A stretch of 64,000 nucleotides of DNA from Nageia nagi (Eukaryota; Pinophyta). Location: assembly GCA_050084985.1 (NCBI GenBank), contig JBITNC010000001.1, forward strand, positions 3,658,001 to 3,722,000, given 5' to 3'. Of this stretch, positions 1 to 12,280 are shown one piece after another. A model generated the notes under the pieces. That model did not search any database, was not told the DNA's origin, and saw only the letters and a list, made by a program, of their open reading frames with translations. The first letter of the stretch is position 1, and every line of letters starts with the position of its first letter. The position numbers and the translations under genes were made by a program.

Positions 1-239
1 TGAGATGATCGTATTTAATTACTTTATGATTTATGAAGGTATTATTAGTTGGTATTATTCAAATATATTTAGACACACATAATAAATTAAATATCAATAT
101 AATGTTGCTAATATTTTACAACTTAAAAAAAAAAATTTTCCACCTACTATATGCGGATTTCGTACACTTTTGCCATGACTCCAAATCCAATTCACCATAT
201 TTTGAAATTTTTTATTTTTCCATCATTTGTTATGTATAA

Positions 240-1087
240 CACTGACCTTTTCCATGTCTTCCCAATTAGTAGTGTAATCAACAAATAATTCCATGAACCA
301 TATCATTGCATTATCCTTCAAAGTTCATGGAAAGAACTTCAATTTCTATTCATCAATTTCATAATCATAGGTTCTACAAAGTAACTTCAACTTGAACAAG
401 AATTGATTTGGCTCTTCACTAGGAAGACCCCTGAAGTTAGGAAAAATAGATGGTGAGATATTCTTCAATGGTTGATAATCACTTGGAGTATTCTATTCAA
501 TTACAATTGGATAATTGAAGGTTCTATTGGCTAATGTAGTACCACCCAAAGGTCCACTTCCAACTGCACTACCTCTTCATTATTGCCAAAGGGTTAATGA
601 AGGTATTTTTTAAATTTAAAGGAAAGGATCCTAAACTATAGAAAATATGGAATGGTATTTTGGATGCTTCTCTTTCTACTTCAAAATTAGTATCTGTGGA
701 AGAAAAATGCCTAGGCAAAGGTGAAGTGATTTCTATAAACCTTACTTCCTTCTTAACAGTCAATTTTATAAGAATTTTTTTCGAAGGTTGCTCTTCTAAA
801 GTACTAGAACTACTATTGCTCTTTATGTATTCTCCAACTTCCTTAACAAATTTTGAAGTCAAAACATTCTTAGCAAATGATTCTTCTAAGTTTGTAGCAT
901 CAATTGCTTATGTAACTTGTTCAACAATAATTTCTTCTTCAACACTAGCTTGATGAGAGCTTGAACTTGATCCTAACTCATGGGTACTTTTCTTGGGGGG
1001 TTTTGATTATGCTCTACCTCTACCTCTAATTTTATCATCTCTACCTTTATTGATAAATCTCCCTCTTTTGTCTCTAAGCCTATTCAT
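240..1087 (-). pseudogene. Ty3/gypsy gag fragment (5' part only)
   Basis: The minus strand reads as the amino-terminal part of a gypsy gag. It starts at an ATG at 1087 with an Arg/Gly/Lys-rich stretch (MNRLRDKRGRF), then an acidic and serine-rich segment, and around 460-240 the gag core: a PSEEPNQFLFKLK-like stretch, then KLKFFP-TLKDNAMIWF and TNWEDMEK. The pattern LKxFPxTLKDxAxxWF followed by TWEDM is typical of retrotransposon gag (capsid) proteins. The core is crossed by in-frame stops, and similarity fades below about 235, so the carboxy half of gag and all of pol are missing. One clean stretch (862 to 569) still encodes 97 residues. This is a dead gypsy remnant rather than a host gene. 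Confidence 0.7.
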
Positions 1088-2639
1088 ACATTCTAAGTAA
1101 ATACAAAACTTAAACAAGTACTCGCTTTTTTTAAAATAGTTCTTCTCGAAACACAATATAGTTAATTGTTCTAGATCACTCAAACTATTAGAAAAAAATA
1201 TTGATTAATAGATTGATTTATCCATGTAATATTATTTGAAAAAAATTCATAATACTCAGATAGGATCACTTTTATCAAATCTCTATTACCCTAGAATTGA
1301 GGAACATGGCTATACATAATTTCTTATATGACAGTGACAACAATACTATCATGAAATTTCTTGAAAATAGTTTCAACCAATATCATTTATTTCCCAATGT
1401 ATAATAAGCATTTTTTCCCCAAAATTTAGGTTCTAATTAGCTCAAATGAGTTTGTACTCCACTTATGTAGGAGGTAGTTGCTTTTCACTATACATAAGAG
1501 AGAAACTAAGTGTTTCCCAGAAACACTGCCAAAAATGATGCATGCCAATTCATCATTTACTTTATCATATCTTGGGTTGGTATCCTAAGGCTATATATAG
1601 TTGATACTCTATTATAAATATTATGGATTTAATGAAAATATAAATAAATACTAGTAAAAAACTAAACTCTTTCAAAGAAATCACACATACTTACACTCAG
1701 ATTTAAACAAATGTTGTTGTAAAAAATATAAAATACTAAATCACAATAATAAAGATTAGATACTATAGTTGGTTAGAGTGGGCCCTCCTTCCAAAAAATT
1801 TCACAAAAAGAACTTTAGAATTGTATAATGAAAGATGTTTGTATTAAATTCTTTAGAAATTGGAAAATATACAATCTTTAAATAAAACTACTAAGTTTAC
1901 AATTCATAATGGTTCCTAGCTAACCTTCTTCTAAAGGAAGAAGGTCAATTCATTCTAAAAATTCAACAAACTCTTTAATGCTAATTGATTACATTCATGT
2001 GACTCATATGTTTATTTGAAACAAAATCCTAATTTAACCTATGACTTGCTTAGATATGTATAAAGAAAAGATCAAGTAAATATCCAACTTGCTAACAAAT
2101 CTTCAAACTTATTCAAACTCAGATCTTTCTTTATGTATCCTCTATTGTCCCCTTCTTTAGGTTCGATGATTATCCCTTTAGATTATCATCCTAAAATTTA
2201 TTATAATATTCTTCTAGAGTTATGGAGTATTTATAGAAAGTGACACCTGGGAAAACTAACACTTTATGCCAATGTGTTCTATTTCTAAAGCTTCCTATTA
2301 AAAATATTCTAAAGCTATCCCTTTTAAAACACAATATGAAGTTGATCCTCTTAATTAATTTTAGAAATTAAAATTATGAAGTTGTATTTGAAGTTTGTAC
2401 ACCCAGAACTAATTTTGAAGTTGTTTCTTACTTAAACCATATTATTATTACTTGATGCAAAATATGGACATTCAACATTCAAATATAATATTAATCATTA
2501 ACAACGTCTAATAAATGGAGATAAAAATATATATGTATTTACTTCTAAATATAATAGTCATATAAGCTAAAATATTATAAGGGTATCTCATAGTGTTCCA
2601 ATCAATAAAATAAATTCATAAAATTAAAATCAAAAGGAT
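1088..2639. other. Gene-free A+T-rich stretch, possible minus-strand gypsy leader/LTR
   Basis: No coding region is recognisable. A minus-strand TATA-like motif (ctatatatag) at 1591-1600 lies about 500 bases upstream of the gag start at 1087. That would fit a degraded LTR promoter and leader for the gag fragment, but no LTR ends, primer binding site or repeat partner could be found. Confidence 0.3.
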
Positions 2640-3400
2640 CTCATCTCTTGCCTCATTATTCACCAACCCAATAGAATCCCTAAGCTTGTTGAACTAATCT
2701 TTAGTAAGGGGCTTGGTGAACAAATTAGCAAAGTTTAGGGTAGATGGATAGTACTTCAAGTGTATGATGCCATACAAAACCTTCTCCCCAATGAAGTGGG
2801 CTTGAATTTCTACATATTTTATTCTCTAATAGAAAACAAGATTCTTAGTCAAAGAAATAGCCAATTGATTTTATAAAAAAATTTGAGATGGATAAGCTTG
2901 CTCATACCTAATTTCTTTCAAAATATGCCTAAGCCAAATAGCTTCCTAGGTTGCAATAGACATGACTTGGTATTCAACTTCTTTGGTGGAAAGAGAAATA
3001 ATAGATTGCTTCTTGAAAGCCCAAGACATAGCACTTGAACCAATGCTAAACATATTTGCAGAGGTTGGTTTCTTATCATATCTATCTCCCCCATAGTCAA
3101 AATTTGAGAACCCTAAGAGAACAAATGAGGGAAACTTGGATTACTTGAGATTAAGATCCTTCATCCCTTAAACATACCTCAATATTTGCTTAACAAAATT
3201 TAGGTGGTCAACATATGGTTTCTACATGAACCGTTCCATTAGATTTATTACAAAGGCAATATTTGGCCTAGAAATAGTCAAATAAAGAAGACTACCAATT
3301 AATTGCCTATAAGTTGTAGCATCTGCCAACTGAAATTTGGAGCTAAGAAATAAATTGATTCCATTAGAGACTAGGATCAAACATATTTGTACTCCTTTTT
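2640..3400 (-). pseudogene. Ty1/copia RT/RNase H carboxy-terminal fragment
   Basis: Read on the minus strand from about 3400 down to 2640, this is the end of a copia polyprotein. The RT tail is clear (YRQLIGSLLYLTISRPNI, then FVINLMERFM). The RNase H region follows, with SAMSWAFKKQSIISLS, TKEVEY and EAIWLRHIL, and the usual end of copia pol (NLFTKPLTK, then FNKLRDSIGLV). Several in-frame stops and frame changes show it is not functional. Its upstream edge runs into T/A homopolymers at 3420-3540 where recognisable sequence stops. It resembles, but is not identical to, the matching end of the copia element at 6026-9847, so it is a separate copy of a related family. Confidence 0.8.
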
Positions 3401-4739
3401 TTACTAAAGAGGAGGGGTAAGTTTTTTTTTTGAAATGCAATATGATAAGCATAAAAAAATATAAAAGGATTTTTTTTTTTTTGTACAATATTAAAAAAAG
3501 AATGTAAAAGTTTTTTTTAAAAAATCCATCAACATCATTTTAAAAAAAAATTAAAATGGGGGGAAAGGCAAAACGGCCCTCAACCCCTAATGCACCTTCT
3601 GCTAGCCTCCCTCTATCACCTCTATTGGGCCCCAATCTCACTCCCATTAGCATTATTGACTCTCCCTTATTTCCTATTATTCATTTCTAATAAGGTTCAT
3701 CCAAGATGCATGTATGTGTCACACTTGCTTATGTAGGTCTATCTGGGAGGAATGAACTTGGATTGATTAACCAACGAGTGCTCCACTTTGTTTGAGCAAT
3801 CACTTCTATGGGGAGGATAGCTAAAAAATTGATTTGATTATTGGTGGTTAGCAATGTAGCACTTGATGCCACCTAGTGTTTTCCTCTCCATGACTATGGT
3901 TCAAGACCCACCCCACCACCCTTGCAGGTTTACCACTAATCATTAACCTACATCAATCTTGAAACATACCACTCTTTAAAGGTCTATTTTCTATGGGACT
4001 AGTTCTTGCATTTTTCTCACCTTTTCCCTACCTTCTCCATTTACTAAATCTAGGATTTTTCTTCCATAAATGATAGTTGATTGCCTCTTGATCGTATGAG
4101 GCTCTGAATGATACCCATATAATGGAATGGGATGGAGAGGCATTGCCACCACATCTATACCACACTTGGGAGCTTGCAGTACACCTCCATTATGGCCCTT
4201 CTACACTTAGCTTTGATTTGCAAAACCCACCTATGTTTCCTATATCTCCACACCCATATAGCCTATCTCTCCATCTTTGGCTAGCCTGGGTGATGGCCAA
4301 ACCTTGGTAAGCTCGAGTGGTGGCCTCTCCCCTATGCTTGGTCTCTCCACTACCCTCCATGTTAAACTTGACCAAGGCCCTTATGGCCTCTATAAGCCTT
4401 TGACCCTTACACACAAAAAATAAATGAAAGTCCATTTTTTCCTTTGCCATATTTTTTAAAAAATTGCCTAAGTGTTGATTATTTTTTGGTTGGTTATCAA
4501 TTTTTTTTTCTTGTTAAGCAAGTTTTAGCCCATCATAGTGTGCTTTAATGAGCCTGGCATGGAGTGAAGTGGAGGCAAATTTTTTGCATTGAATTTATTG
4601 CAAGAGGGGTAATCAAGTGTATATTTTTTTATATTTGCTACCATTCCTTTTAGTACTTATTTGTTACAGGAATTTTACTTCTAAGTTATTTTTTTTTATA
4701 AAATATGGCAATTTCGAAAGAGAAATTTGTTTTTCTAGT
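3401..4739. other. No recognised gene; homopolymer-rich stretch with locally higher G+C
   Basis: Runs of T/A occupy 3420-3550. The segment 3560-4400 is less A+T-rich than its surroundings and has short open frames on both strands that match no family I recognise. Nothing else can be supported. Confidence 0.4.
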
Positions 4740-4895
4740 GTTAAAGATAAAATTAAAGGTGATGGATTTTTAAGTGTTAAAAAGGGGAATATATTTTTAA
4801 TGCTTTTATTTCTCATTGTTAAATATAAAATTAAAGGTGATGGATTTTTAAGTGTTAAAAAGGGGAATATATTTTTAATGCTTTTATTTCTCATT
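4740..4895 (+). repeat. Two-copy 78-bp tandem duplication
   Basis: Positions 4740-4817 and 4818-4895 are the same 78-bp unit side by side. I see one difference (gttaaagata versus gttaaatata at the start of the units). The near identity implies a recent duplication in otherwise old sequence. Because 78 is a multiple of three, open frames on both strands run straight through, which explains the short repeated open frames here without implying a gene. Confidence 0.92.
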
Positions 4896-6025
4896 AGCAT
4901 GTTTTTAGTAAGATGAAAAATATTTTTATCATTGCTTGCTTAGATAAGAATTTGGAATTTTTTTATTACTTTTTTCCTTAGTGATAAAAAATAATTTATT
5001 TTCCTAAGTAAACTTGCAATGTTATTTGAAGGGGAACATATTGCTTATTTTTTAGTAAAAAGGGGGGGTTATACTTACTTTTTACTTATAAATAGTACAC
5101 TTATGCAAAATTATAGAAATTATGGGTGAATGTATGTAAAATTTTGGAATTTATGTAAAGATGTCCTTTTGAGGTTACTAACAAAACCCATTGGACTCTT
5201 AGGTTTCAATTTTTTGTTGGATGGTGTGTTTCATTTTTTAAGCACTTTAATTTATGTTATGCATATTTTCTTTATTTATTTTTGCAAAAATTGCAAACAT
5301 TGAAAGTGCAACCCCCTAAAATGAACACATCCGTATGTATATTCTGCAACATGACTTGTTTGAGGAGCCATGAGGTGAGGATAATGCAAATTGGAGTATT
5401 CAATTCAATGATAAAAATGATAAAAAGTTTGTACTTCTTAATTTCCTTGAAGTTCTCTATCATTTTGTACATAACTCCATATAGGTGGACATACATGTGT
5501 GTAGTGATAACACATGTCTGCATGTCCATTTAGGGATTATCCTAATAACTTAGGAGGATAACTTAAACCTAATTAAGGTAATAATTTGGTCGATCAAACA
5601 TATGTCACAACCTTGGAAAATAATTAGTACTCTTTGTGAGAGTATATTACTAACCATGATGAATTGATTGAGGATTGGTAGGACTTGCACTCCACCTTGT
5701 AGACATCTAGGTGAAGGCCTAATTTTAGACAAGAAAACAAGCCTTAACTTTATCCCTTTATACAATTATGGTACTTAGTAATGACAAAATGTTGGATGTA
5801 TGGAATATATTATTCTTTTGTACATATGAAATTTTGTTAAACAAGTTAAGCATGCCTTTTTTTTTATCAAATTTTATCATGTATTAATTCAACATGTATG
5901 GTTAATCAAATTGAACAAAGCTAAATATGTATGAATGATTAAACTCAACATGTATAGTTGATTTATTTAGTTTACACATTTAACATGCTTATATTGGTTA
6001 ACACTTTCAACTTCTTGTGTAGCAG
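4896..6025. other. No recognised gene; short 56-bp repeat
   Basis: A+T-rich, with short open frames on both strands that match no family. The motif caacatgtat occurs at 5890 and again at 5946 with similar flanks, a weak two-copy repeat of period 56. The region abuts the gag start of the copia element at 6026 and may hold its degraded leader. No primer binding site was identifiable. Confidence 0.35.
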
Positions 6026-9000
6026 ATGGGAGACACCTTCTTACCTAAGCACATTCTCAATGGTTCCAACTATGGTATTTGGGAACCTCAGATGAAAGCT
6101 AAATTGTAGGAAAGAAATATATGGCAAATGGTTAGTGAGAACCTAGTTGCTCCTACATATGAGAAGGCACTTGAGGCTTACAACATAAAGAATAAGTTGG
6201 AAACCTTTATGAATTTTCATGCAATTTTAGATGAAGTGCTTCTTATGATTTTTTCATCAACCTCTACAAAAGAAGCTTGGGATAGGCTCAAGAAAATCTA
6301 CCTAGGGTCCAAATTTTTAATAAGGTTCACCATTCTCCAAAAGTTGCTTCAATCGTCAAGGGTAAAACAAAAAATGTTGCCATCTATTTGAACAAGATCA
6401 TTGACCTTAGGGGTCAACTTGTTGGTTGTGGCTATAATTGGATCAAGAATGAGTTCATGGTCTTTATAATTTTTCAAAACCTTTCTTCAAAGTTCAATAA
6501 GTTTATGGTAGTTATTGAGACTATGGTTTAAGATGAGAAAGAGGTATTCTCTTTCGAGAACCTTTCAAGGATCCTTTTGAAGCATAAATAAAGTATTAAC
6601 AAAAAGGTGTTAATCTCTTCTCCAAAGAACAATAATGCAACTCAACCAAAACTCATTTCAAGAAGAATTTTAAGCATCAAAAGAAGTCTTTTCCTACTAC
6701 CTACAAGAAGTTTGAGAAGAAGGGGAACAACAACAACTATAAGAAAATATATGGAAAGGGTAAAGTAAACAAACCAAATCCCAAGGTAAAATTTAATGGA
6801 AATTGTAACTTTTATGGTGGCTATGGTCACAAAGAAATTGATTTATACAAAAAGAAAAGAAAAGAGAGGAAAAGGATAAGGAAATTGGAAATTGGAAATT
6901 TATACTCTTTACTCCATGACTCATACCTTCTTGACTGATTGAATTATTAACTCTGGATGCACTGATCACTTATGCTTTGAAAAAGATAAGTTTGAAAATT
7001 TTCATAAGTATAGAAAGGATGTAGTTGTGATAAGTGATAATTCAATCCTTGAATTCCAAAGGATTGGAATTGTGTTGATTCATGAAAAGGTTATTGAAAA
7101 TGTTATCTATGTGCCTAAAATTAGTATTAAACATTTTTCCATAATTCAAGTTAAAAGTAAAGGATACTAATTTGAGTTCAACTCACACTTCCACTACCTT
7201 AAGAAGGGACTTACCACTTTGTTGAAAGGATAAGTGAAAGATGATCTATACATTATGGATCAAGCTCCAATAAAGATGTGTCTTACTACAAATGTTTGCT
7301 CTAAGGGAAATATTTAGCATCAATATATAAGGAATCTTAATAATAAAAGTATTCAAATCATGAAAGACCAAGAACTTATAGAAGGTTTTCCTTCGATTTC
7401 ACCTATAATTGGTTTATGTGAGAAGTGCATCCTAGGCAAGTTGAATAGATAGAGAATTGAAAAAGATAAGGAAACAAGGGTAACCTAACCTCTTTAGCTT
7501 GTGCATTTTGATTTTATGGGTCCATTTTAGACTAAGTTGCTTGGGGGAACATCTTATTTCTTAACCTTCATCAATGAATTTAGTAGGATGATATTTGGTT
7601 ATCTGCTTGAGCATAAGGATCAAATTTTTGACAGGTTTAAATATTTTGATGCCTTAGTTGAAATTCAAACTAACCTTAAAATCAAGATGTTGAGATTTGA
7701 TAATAGCGATGAGTATAATTGCAATGAGTTTAATGAATTTTGTACCAAGTACAAGATCAAGAGGCAATTTACAATTCCTTATACCCCTCAATAAAATGGT
7801 GTTTTTGAAAGGAAAAATAGGACAATCATGGAGATGGCTAGATGTATGTTGGGAAATCTTCCTAGTTTCTTATGGAGTGAAACTGTAGCACTACAATTTA
7901 CATATTTAATAGGTGTCCCAAAAAATCCATTGAGGATAAAACTCCTTTTGAGGCATGGATAAGAAAGATATCCAACATATATCACTTTAGAGTGTTTGGT
8001 TATGAAGCCTTATTCTACATTATTTTAAATAAAAGAAAAAGGTTAAAAAAGAGCTAAAAAATGCATCTTTGTGGGCTATGAAAGTTAGCATAGAGGCTAT
8101 AGACTCTACTCTCCATCCTACAAAGCAATGTTCATATCGAAGGATATAAAATTCAATGAATTTTTTAAGGAATCTATTTCTAATGAGGATATTGATGATC
8201 TATATGATTCTTCAGTTGCACTTAACTAGTTGGATATCAATATAGACAAGTCACCTCAGGAGAAAAATTCTCCAACTTAAAGGATAACAAGAAGTATAAC
8301 TTTGAAAAAATCCTCATTTTCCAAAATTGGTAACAAAAAATGAGCTCTCATGATTCAAGGAATATTCAAATCATGAGTGATAGATGGAAGCCATGAAAGT
8401 GGAGTATGAGGCACTTATAAAAAATGAAATTTGAGACTCAATTCCTTATCCTAATGAGAGGAATGTGATTGTAAATAAGTGGATCTATAAATTCTACTAC
8501 AAATCAAGTAGGGATATTAAGAAATACAAAGCAAGGTTATTGGATAAAAGTTTTTCTCATAAATACAAAGTTGATTTTGAGAAAACCTTTACTCCCATGG
8601 CTAAGATGCCTACTGTTAGGATAATCCTTACTCTTTTAGAAGCTTAAGAATGGAAAGTTTTTTAATTTAATGTCAAGAGTACATTTCTCAATGGTGACTT
8701 AGATGTAGAAATATACATGAATCAACCAAAAGAATTTGTTGTGGAAAGAAAAGAGTCATTTGTGTGTACAAGCAAAATAATTCTTTGTATAGACTTAAGC
8801 AAGCACCTAGATCTTGGTACAAAATGATTTCAAGTTACTTTGTAAACATTGGATTCTCCAAGTGCTCTGAATTTGATCTATATGTTCTCAATAAAGGAAA
8901 AGATGTGGTCTTGACTCTCCTTTACATGTATGATCTTATGATTACTGGTAATAATGATGAAATCATCCAAGAGTGCATATCCAAACTTAAGGTAACATTT

Positions 9001-9847
9001 GAAATGACTAATCATGGTCTCTTGCACTACTATCTTTGAATGCAAGTGTACCAATACAAGGATTGTACTTATAATAGTCAATCTAAGTATATATCATACA
9101 TATTGAAAAAATTTAGAATGGAGAAGTCCAAATCTATTATAATTCTAGTCTTTTTTAGAATCACTTTGTCTCTTAGCTCCAACTCTCAGTTAGTAGATGC
9201 TATAGCTTACAAATAATTAATTGGTAGTCTTCTTTATTTAACTATTTGTAGGCTAGATATTTCCTTTGTAGTGAATCTAATGGTACAGTAGCACCTCAAT
9301 AATTTTAAGCAAAGATTTTGGTATGTTGCGGGGATGAAGGATATTACTCTTAAGTATTCTAAGTTGCCCTTATTTTTTCTCTCAAGGTTCTCAGATTTTA
9401 ACTATGGGGGATATAGAGGTGATACGAATCAACCTCTGGATATCTATTTAGCATTAGTTTAGGTGTTATCTCTTGGGTTTCTAAGAAGTAGTCCATTATT
9501 TCTCTTTCCACCATAAAAATTAAATACCAAGCCATGTCTGTTATGGTCTAGGAAGCTATTTGACTTGGGCATATTTTGAAAGAAATTTTGTATGAGCAGC
9601 TTACCTATCTCATATTTATTTAGATAATAAGTTATCTATTTCTTTGGCTAAGAATATTATTTTCCATCAAAGAGTAAAATATGTATAAATCCAAGCCCAC
9701 TTCATTAGGGAGAAGGTTCTAGATGACATCATACACTTGCAATATTGTCCATCTACCTTAAAATCTATTGATTTGTTCGCTAAGCCCCTTCTTGAAGCTC
9801 AATTCAGTAAACTTAGGGAGTATATCAGGTTGGTGAAGTTTCCATAA
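6026..9847 (+). pseudogene. Ty1/copia gag-pol, near full length, inactivated
   Basis: A broken copia polyprotein with domains in the usual order. Gag starts at the ATG at 6026 (MGDTFLPKHILNGSNYG) and continues with the UBN2-like core (KEAWDRLKKIYLGS) and a degraded zinc knuckle near 6804 (CNFYGGYGHK, last Cys lost). Protease is near 6950 (INSGCTDHLC; the catalytic Asp of D-S-G is Asn). Integrase spans about 7400-8160, with HFDFMGPF, RFDNSDEYN and NGVFERKNRTIMEMAR, so all three acidic residues remain. RT spans about 8400-9050 (WIYKFYYKS, LYRLKQAPRSWYKM); its YVDD box is now YMYD, which removes a catalytic Asp. RNase H follows to FAKPLLEAQFSKLREYI and a stop at 9847. Many stops and frame changes; clearly dead. 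Confidence 0.9.
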
Positions 9848-10667
9848 AGGAGGATTTAATTTTGAATTCTTATGTTGAATTCATATTTGTGATGATAACT
9901 TCACCCTTAGGAGGATTTTTGATTTTATAGTGTTGATCTTTGTATGTACTTTTGGCTAGTTCTCCTTGTGTAATGAACTATTTGTACACTTGAGCATATA
10001 ATATACCATTGTTAGCACTATTCAATTATCTATATGGGAGGAACTTGTATATTCATATGATGGATCTTTTTTGCATTGTTCAGTTATCCATATGTGAGGA
10101 ACTTGTATGTTTCTTTTGGCACTATTCAATTATCCATATGTGAGGAACTCGTATGTGTATTTTATTATGATCTATTTATGATGATAAATAAACACATATT
10201 TTGTATACAACAAGTGACTATGAGTATTGTATTGGCATATTTGTGATGAATTATAATGCACCATTGATTAGTTTATAGATGCCATCACTTGATTCATTTA
10301 TATTTGTTGATATGAATATTTACATGATGCATCTAAACTAATCTTATTTTTTGAGCTACATGTAGCTTGTAGGTTTGTTCTTAATATTACAAGTTACTTA
10401 CTTCAAGTGTGGAGGCTCATGGAAACTCATCATGTCAACTTTTGGTTGGATGATAACTTTATGTACATTGAAACTAGTTATGGTTAATGATTGTATTGTA
10501 AACCATTTGTTAGAATGATAAAGTAGTGAGTCTCAAACTAAGATCTTGATTAATTCACAAAGATATAAAATTTCTCATCTTCGATTGTATCATTATGGAG
10601 GAGAACTCTCTTACTCTCTCTTTCTTCTCTCTTCTTCACTCTATCCCAATATTGCATTAAAGGGGAG
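9848..10667 (+). other. Region between copia pol end and an LTR; ends in a polypurine tract
   Basis: No coding potential. It carries a three-copy repeat at about 10020-10160 (separate entry). From about 10541 it matches the sequence just upstream of the second LTR copy at 62861. It ends in a polypurine tract (aaaggggag, 10659-10667) immediately before the LTR start. This is what the 3' untranslated end of an LTR retrotransposon looks like, but whether it belongs to the copia gag-pol at 6026-9847 is unproven. Confidence 0.5.
10020..10160 (+). repeat. Three-copy degenerate tandem repeat
   Basis: The core ttcaattatccatatgtgag followed by gaact(t/c)gtatg recurs at about 10021, 10079 and 10125. 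The spacing is 58 and then 46 bases, so the units share a core but differ in their linkers. Confidence 0.75.
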
Positions 10668-11228
10668 TATTAGAATGTATAATCCATTATTGTAAGGTTT
10701 TGTAATGTTCTTATTTGTAAATTCACTAATACTTAATGGTATCGCTAGATACCTTAAGTATTTAAGTGAATATGATAATGTAACTTTTCCTACACTCTTT
10801 CTCATGATCATGCCCCTTGGGTAAAAGGGTGATGCTTGTCATATTTTTGTATAGTGGTTAAAGGGTAATCCAAAGGAGGATTTTGGCCTATAAATAGAAG
10901 GCCACCCCCTTGAGATTATACACCAAAAAGTTAAAGTTATGCTCTAGGATTAGCATTAGGATAAGAAGAAAGAGGTATTGTAAGAGAGTTATCTTTTTGA
11001 ATGAGAAATATCTTAGTTAGTGGATGTACTCTCTTGTATGAGAGGAACAACTTTATATGCGTGTCACATTTGTGAGATTGGCTATTGTGTTTATTCTTTG
11101 AGTATTGATGTTTAAGAGAGCTTTCAAATGATCTTAGTAGTTTAGGATTGTGTTATTTAAAGTTTAAATCCTTCAAAATCCATCTAGTTGCATGGGAAAT
11201 CATATACCGTAGGAAAATCTTGGGCAAC
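10668..11228 (+). repeat. Copia-type LTR, copy 1
   Basis: The LTR starts right after the polypurine tract with tattagaatgtataat (canonical TG mutated to TA). It contains a TATA box (cctataaatag, 10888-10898) about 220 bases in. The same sequence, including the purine tract and TATA box, recurs at 62974-63510 in the same orientation. Similarity between the copies is clear to about 11150. The right end at 11228 is a guess, based on a CA followed by a weak initiator-Met-like primer site (ttggtattgaga) near 11233. Confidence 0.65.
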
Positions 11229-11299
11229 CTTGGTATTGAGAACCTCCATTAAATGAACATTGCTTTACTATAAAAATATATTTAGAGACTATTCAAGCA

Positions 11300-12280
11300 C
11301 TCTTCCTCATCTTGGATCAATGCCTATAGATCCAAATAGTTGAACTCATAGATGATCCAAATAGGATTTTCATAGTTGAGAACTCATAATGAGACTCACC
11401 TATGTGGAATAGTATACATAAAGTCATGAAACATATTTTGAGTTTTTTTTTTTTAAATGGGAAGTAGGGAATGACTCGAAGGTGGATTTTTGCAAAAATA
11501 TTTGGTTGTTTTCTCAATCCATTCCATATTTGAATGATTTTCCCATCCTCCAACCTTGAATCAATGAAGAATGGGATAATTAAGTGGAATATTACTAGTA
11601 TTGGGTGATATAATCCTAGATTCAAGTTAAAAATTGGAGAAATCTTTCCTCTCTCCTACTAGATAATGCTTAAGAGTTAGAGAAGTTGAGCTTTGTGTTA
11701 TCTTCTTACTCACTTTAATCCATATATGTAGAACATAAAATTGTATGGGCTCTTAATCCTAAAGGAGACTACCAAGTTAGCAAAGTATACCACTCAAAAA
11801 ATCATAAACAACACTCAAGTCTCCATTCATATGCATAGAATAGAGTATGGGGTAGAAACACTTGGAAAAAATATAGCTTTTTCCTCTATCTAGTAATCCA
11901 AAAGAAGTTCCTATCAAGGGAAAAACTCAAGAGATGAGCATGGCATGGCTTATAGACTTTGTGGGGAGTTAGAGAAGATAAGTTGTCATATTTGTTTACA
12001 CTATACTTTTTCCCTCTACTAATGGGATCGATTATTATATTTCTTCTTAGTATGATAGGTTATGTCAAACTCCATTGGTCTCTTGATCTCCTTGTGGTGA
12101 CCCCCTCAAAATAACACTAATATAGAAATTCTATGGTCCATTACCCCAACAATTATCACATGGGGAATTAGGATGTAAATAAATAGAAGAGAATTTAGAA
12201 AGAAAAATCAATGTGGATCTAATATGGATCCATTTTAAGTTGTAGATGATCTATATTCTAGTCACCTCTAAATATTTGAC
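11300..12280 (+). pseudogene. L1-type LINE ORF2 carboxy-terminal remnant (zf-RVT region)
   Basis: The plus strand in shifting frames gives the segment that follows RT in plant L1-type LINEs. In order: KWEVGNDSKVDFCKNIWL near 11450 (the W-xxGNGxxIxFWxDxWL pattern), WALNPKGDYQVSKVYHSK near 11748 (GxYxVxSVY pattern), WNRVWGRNTWKKYSFFLYL near 11830 and KFLSREKLKR near 11890. These are the zf-RVT-like region in which the protein holds its RNA. A tail with PTIITWGIR and FRKKNQC lies near 12150. Frameshifts and stops are frequent. The untranslated tail may continue to about 12860. The RT core itself is absent upstream, where a copia-type LTR lies, as expected for a truncated LINE. Confidence 0.65.

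Noticed and set aside
4122-4450. Overlapping open frames on both strands in a G+C-richer patch
   Set aside because: No family resemblance, both strands open equally, no supporting context.
5272-5533. Open frames of about 85 residues on both strands over the same bases
   Set aside because: Mutual shadowing and no recognisable motif; expected by chance in A+T-rich DNA.
11317-11625. 102-residue minus-strand open frame
   Set aside because: Antisense of the LINE carboxy-terminal region, which is recognisable on the plus strand.
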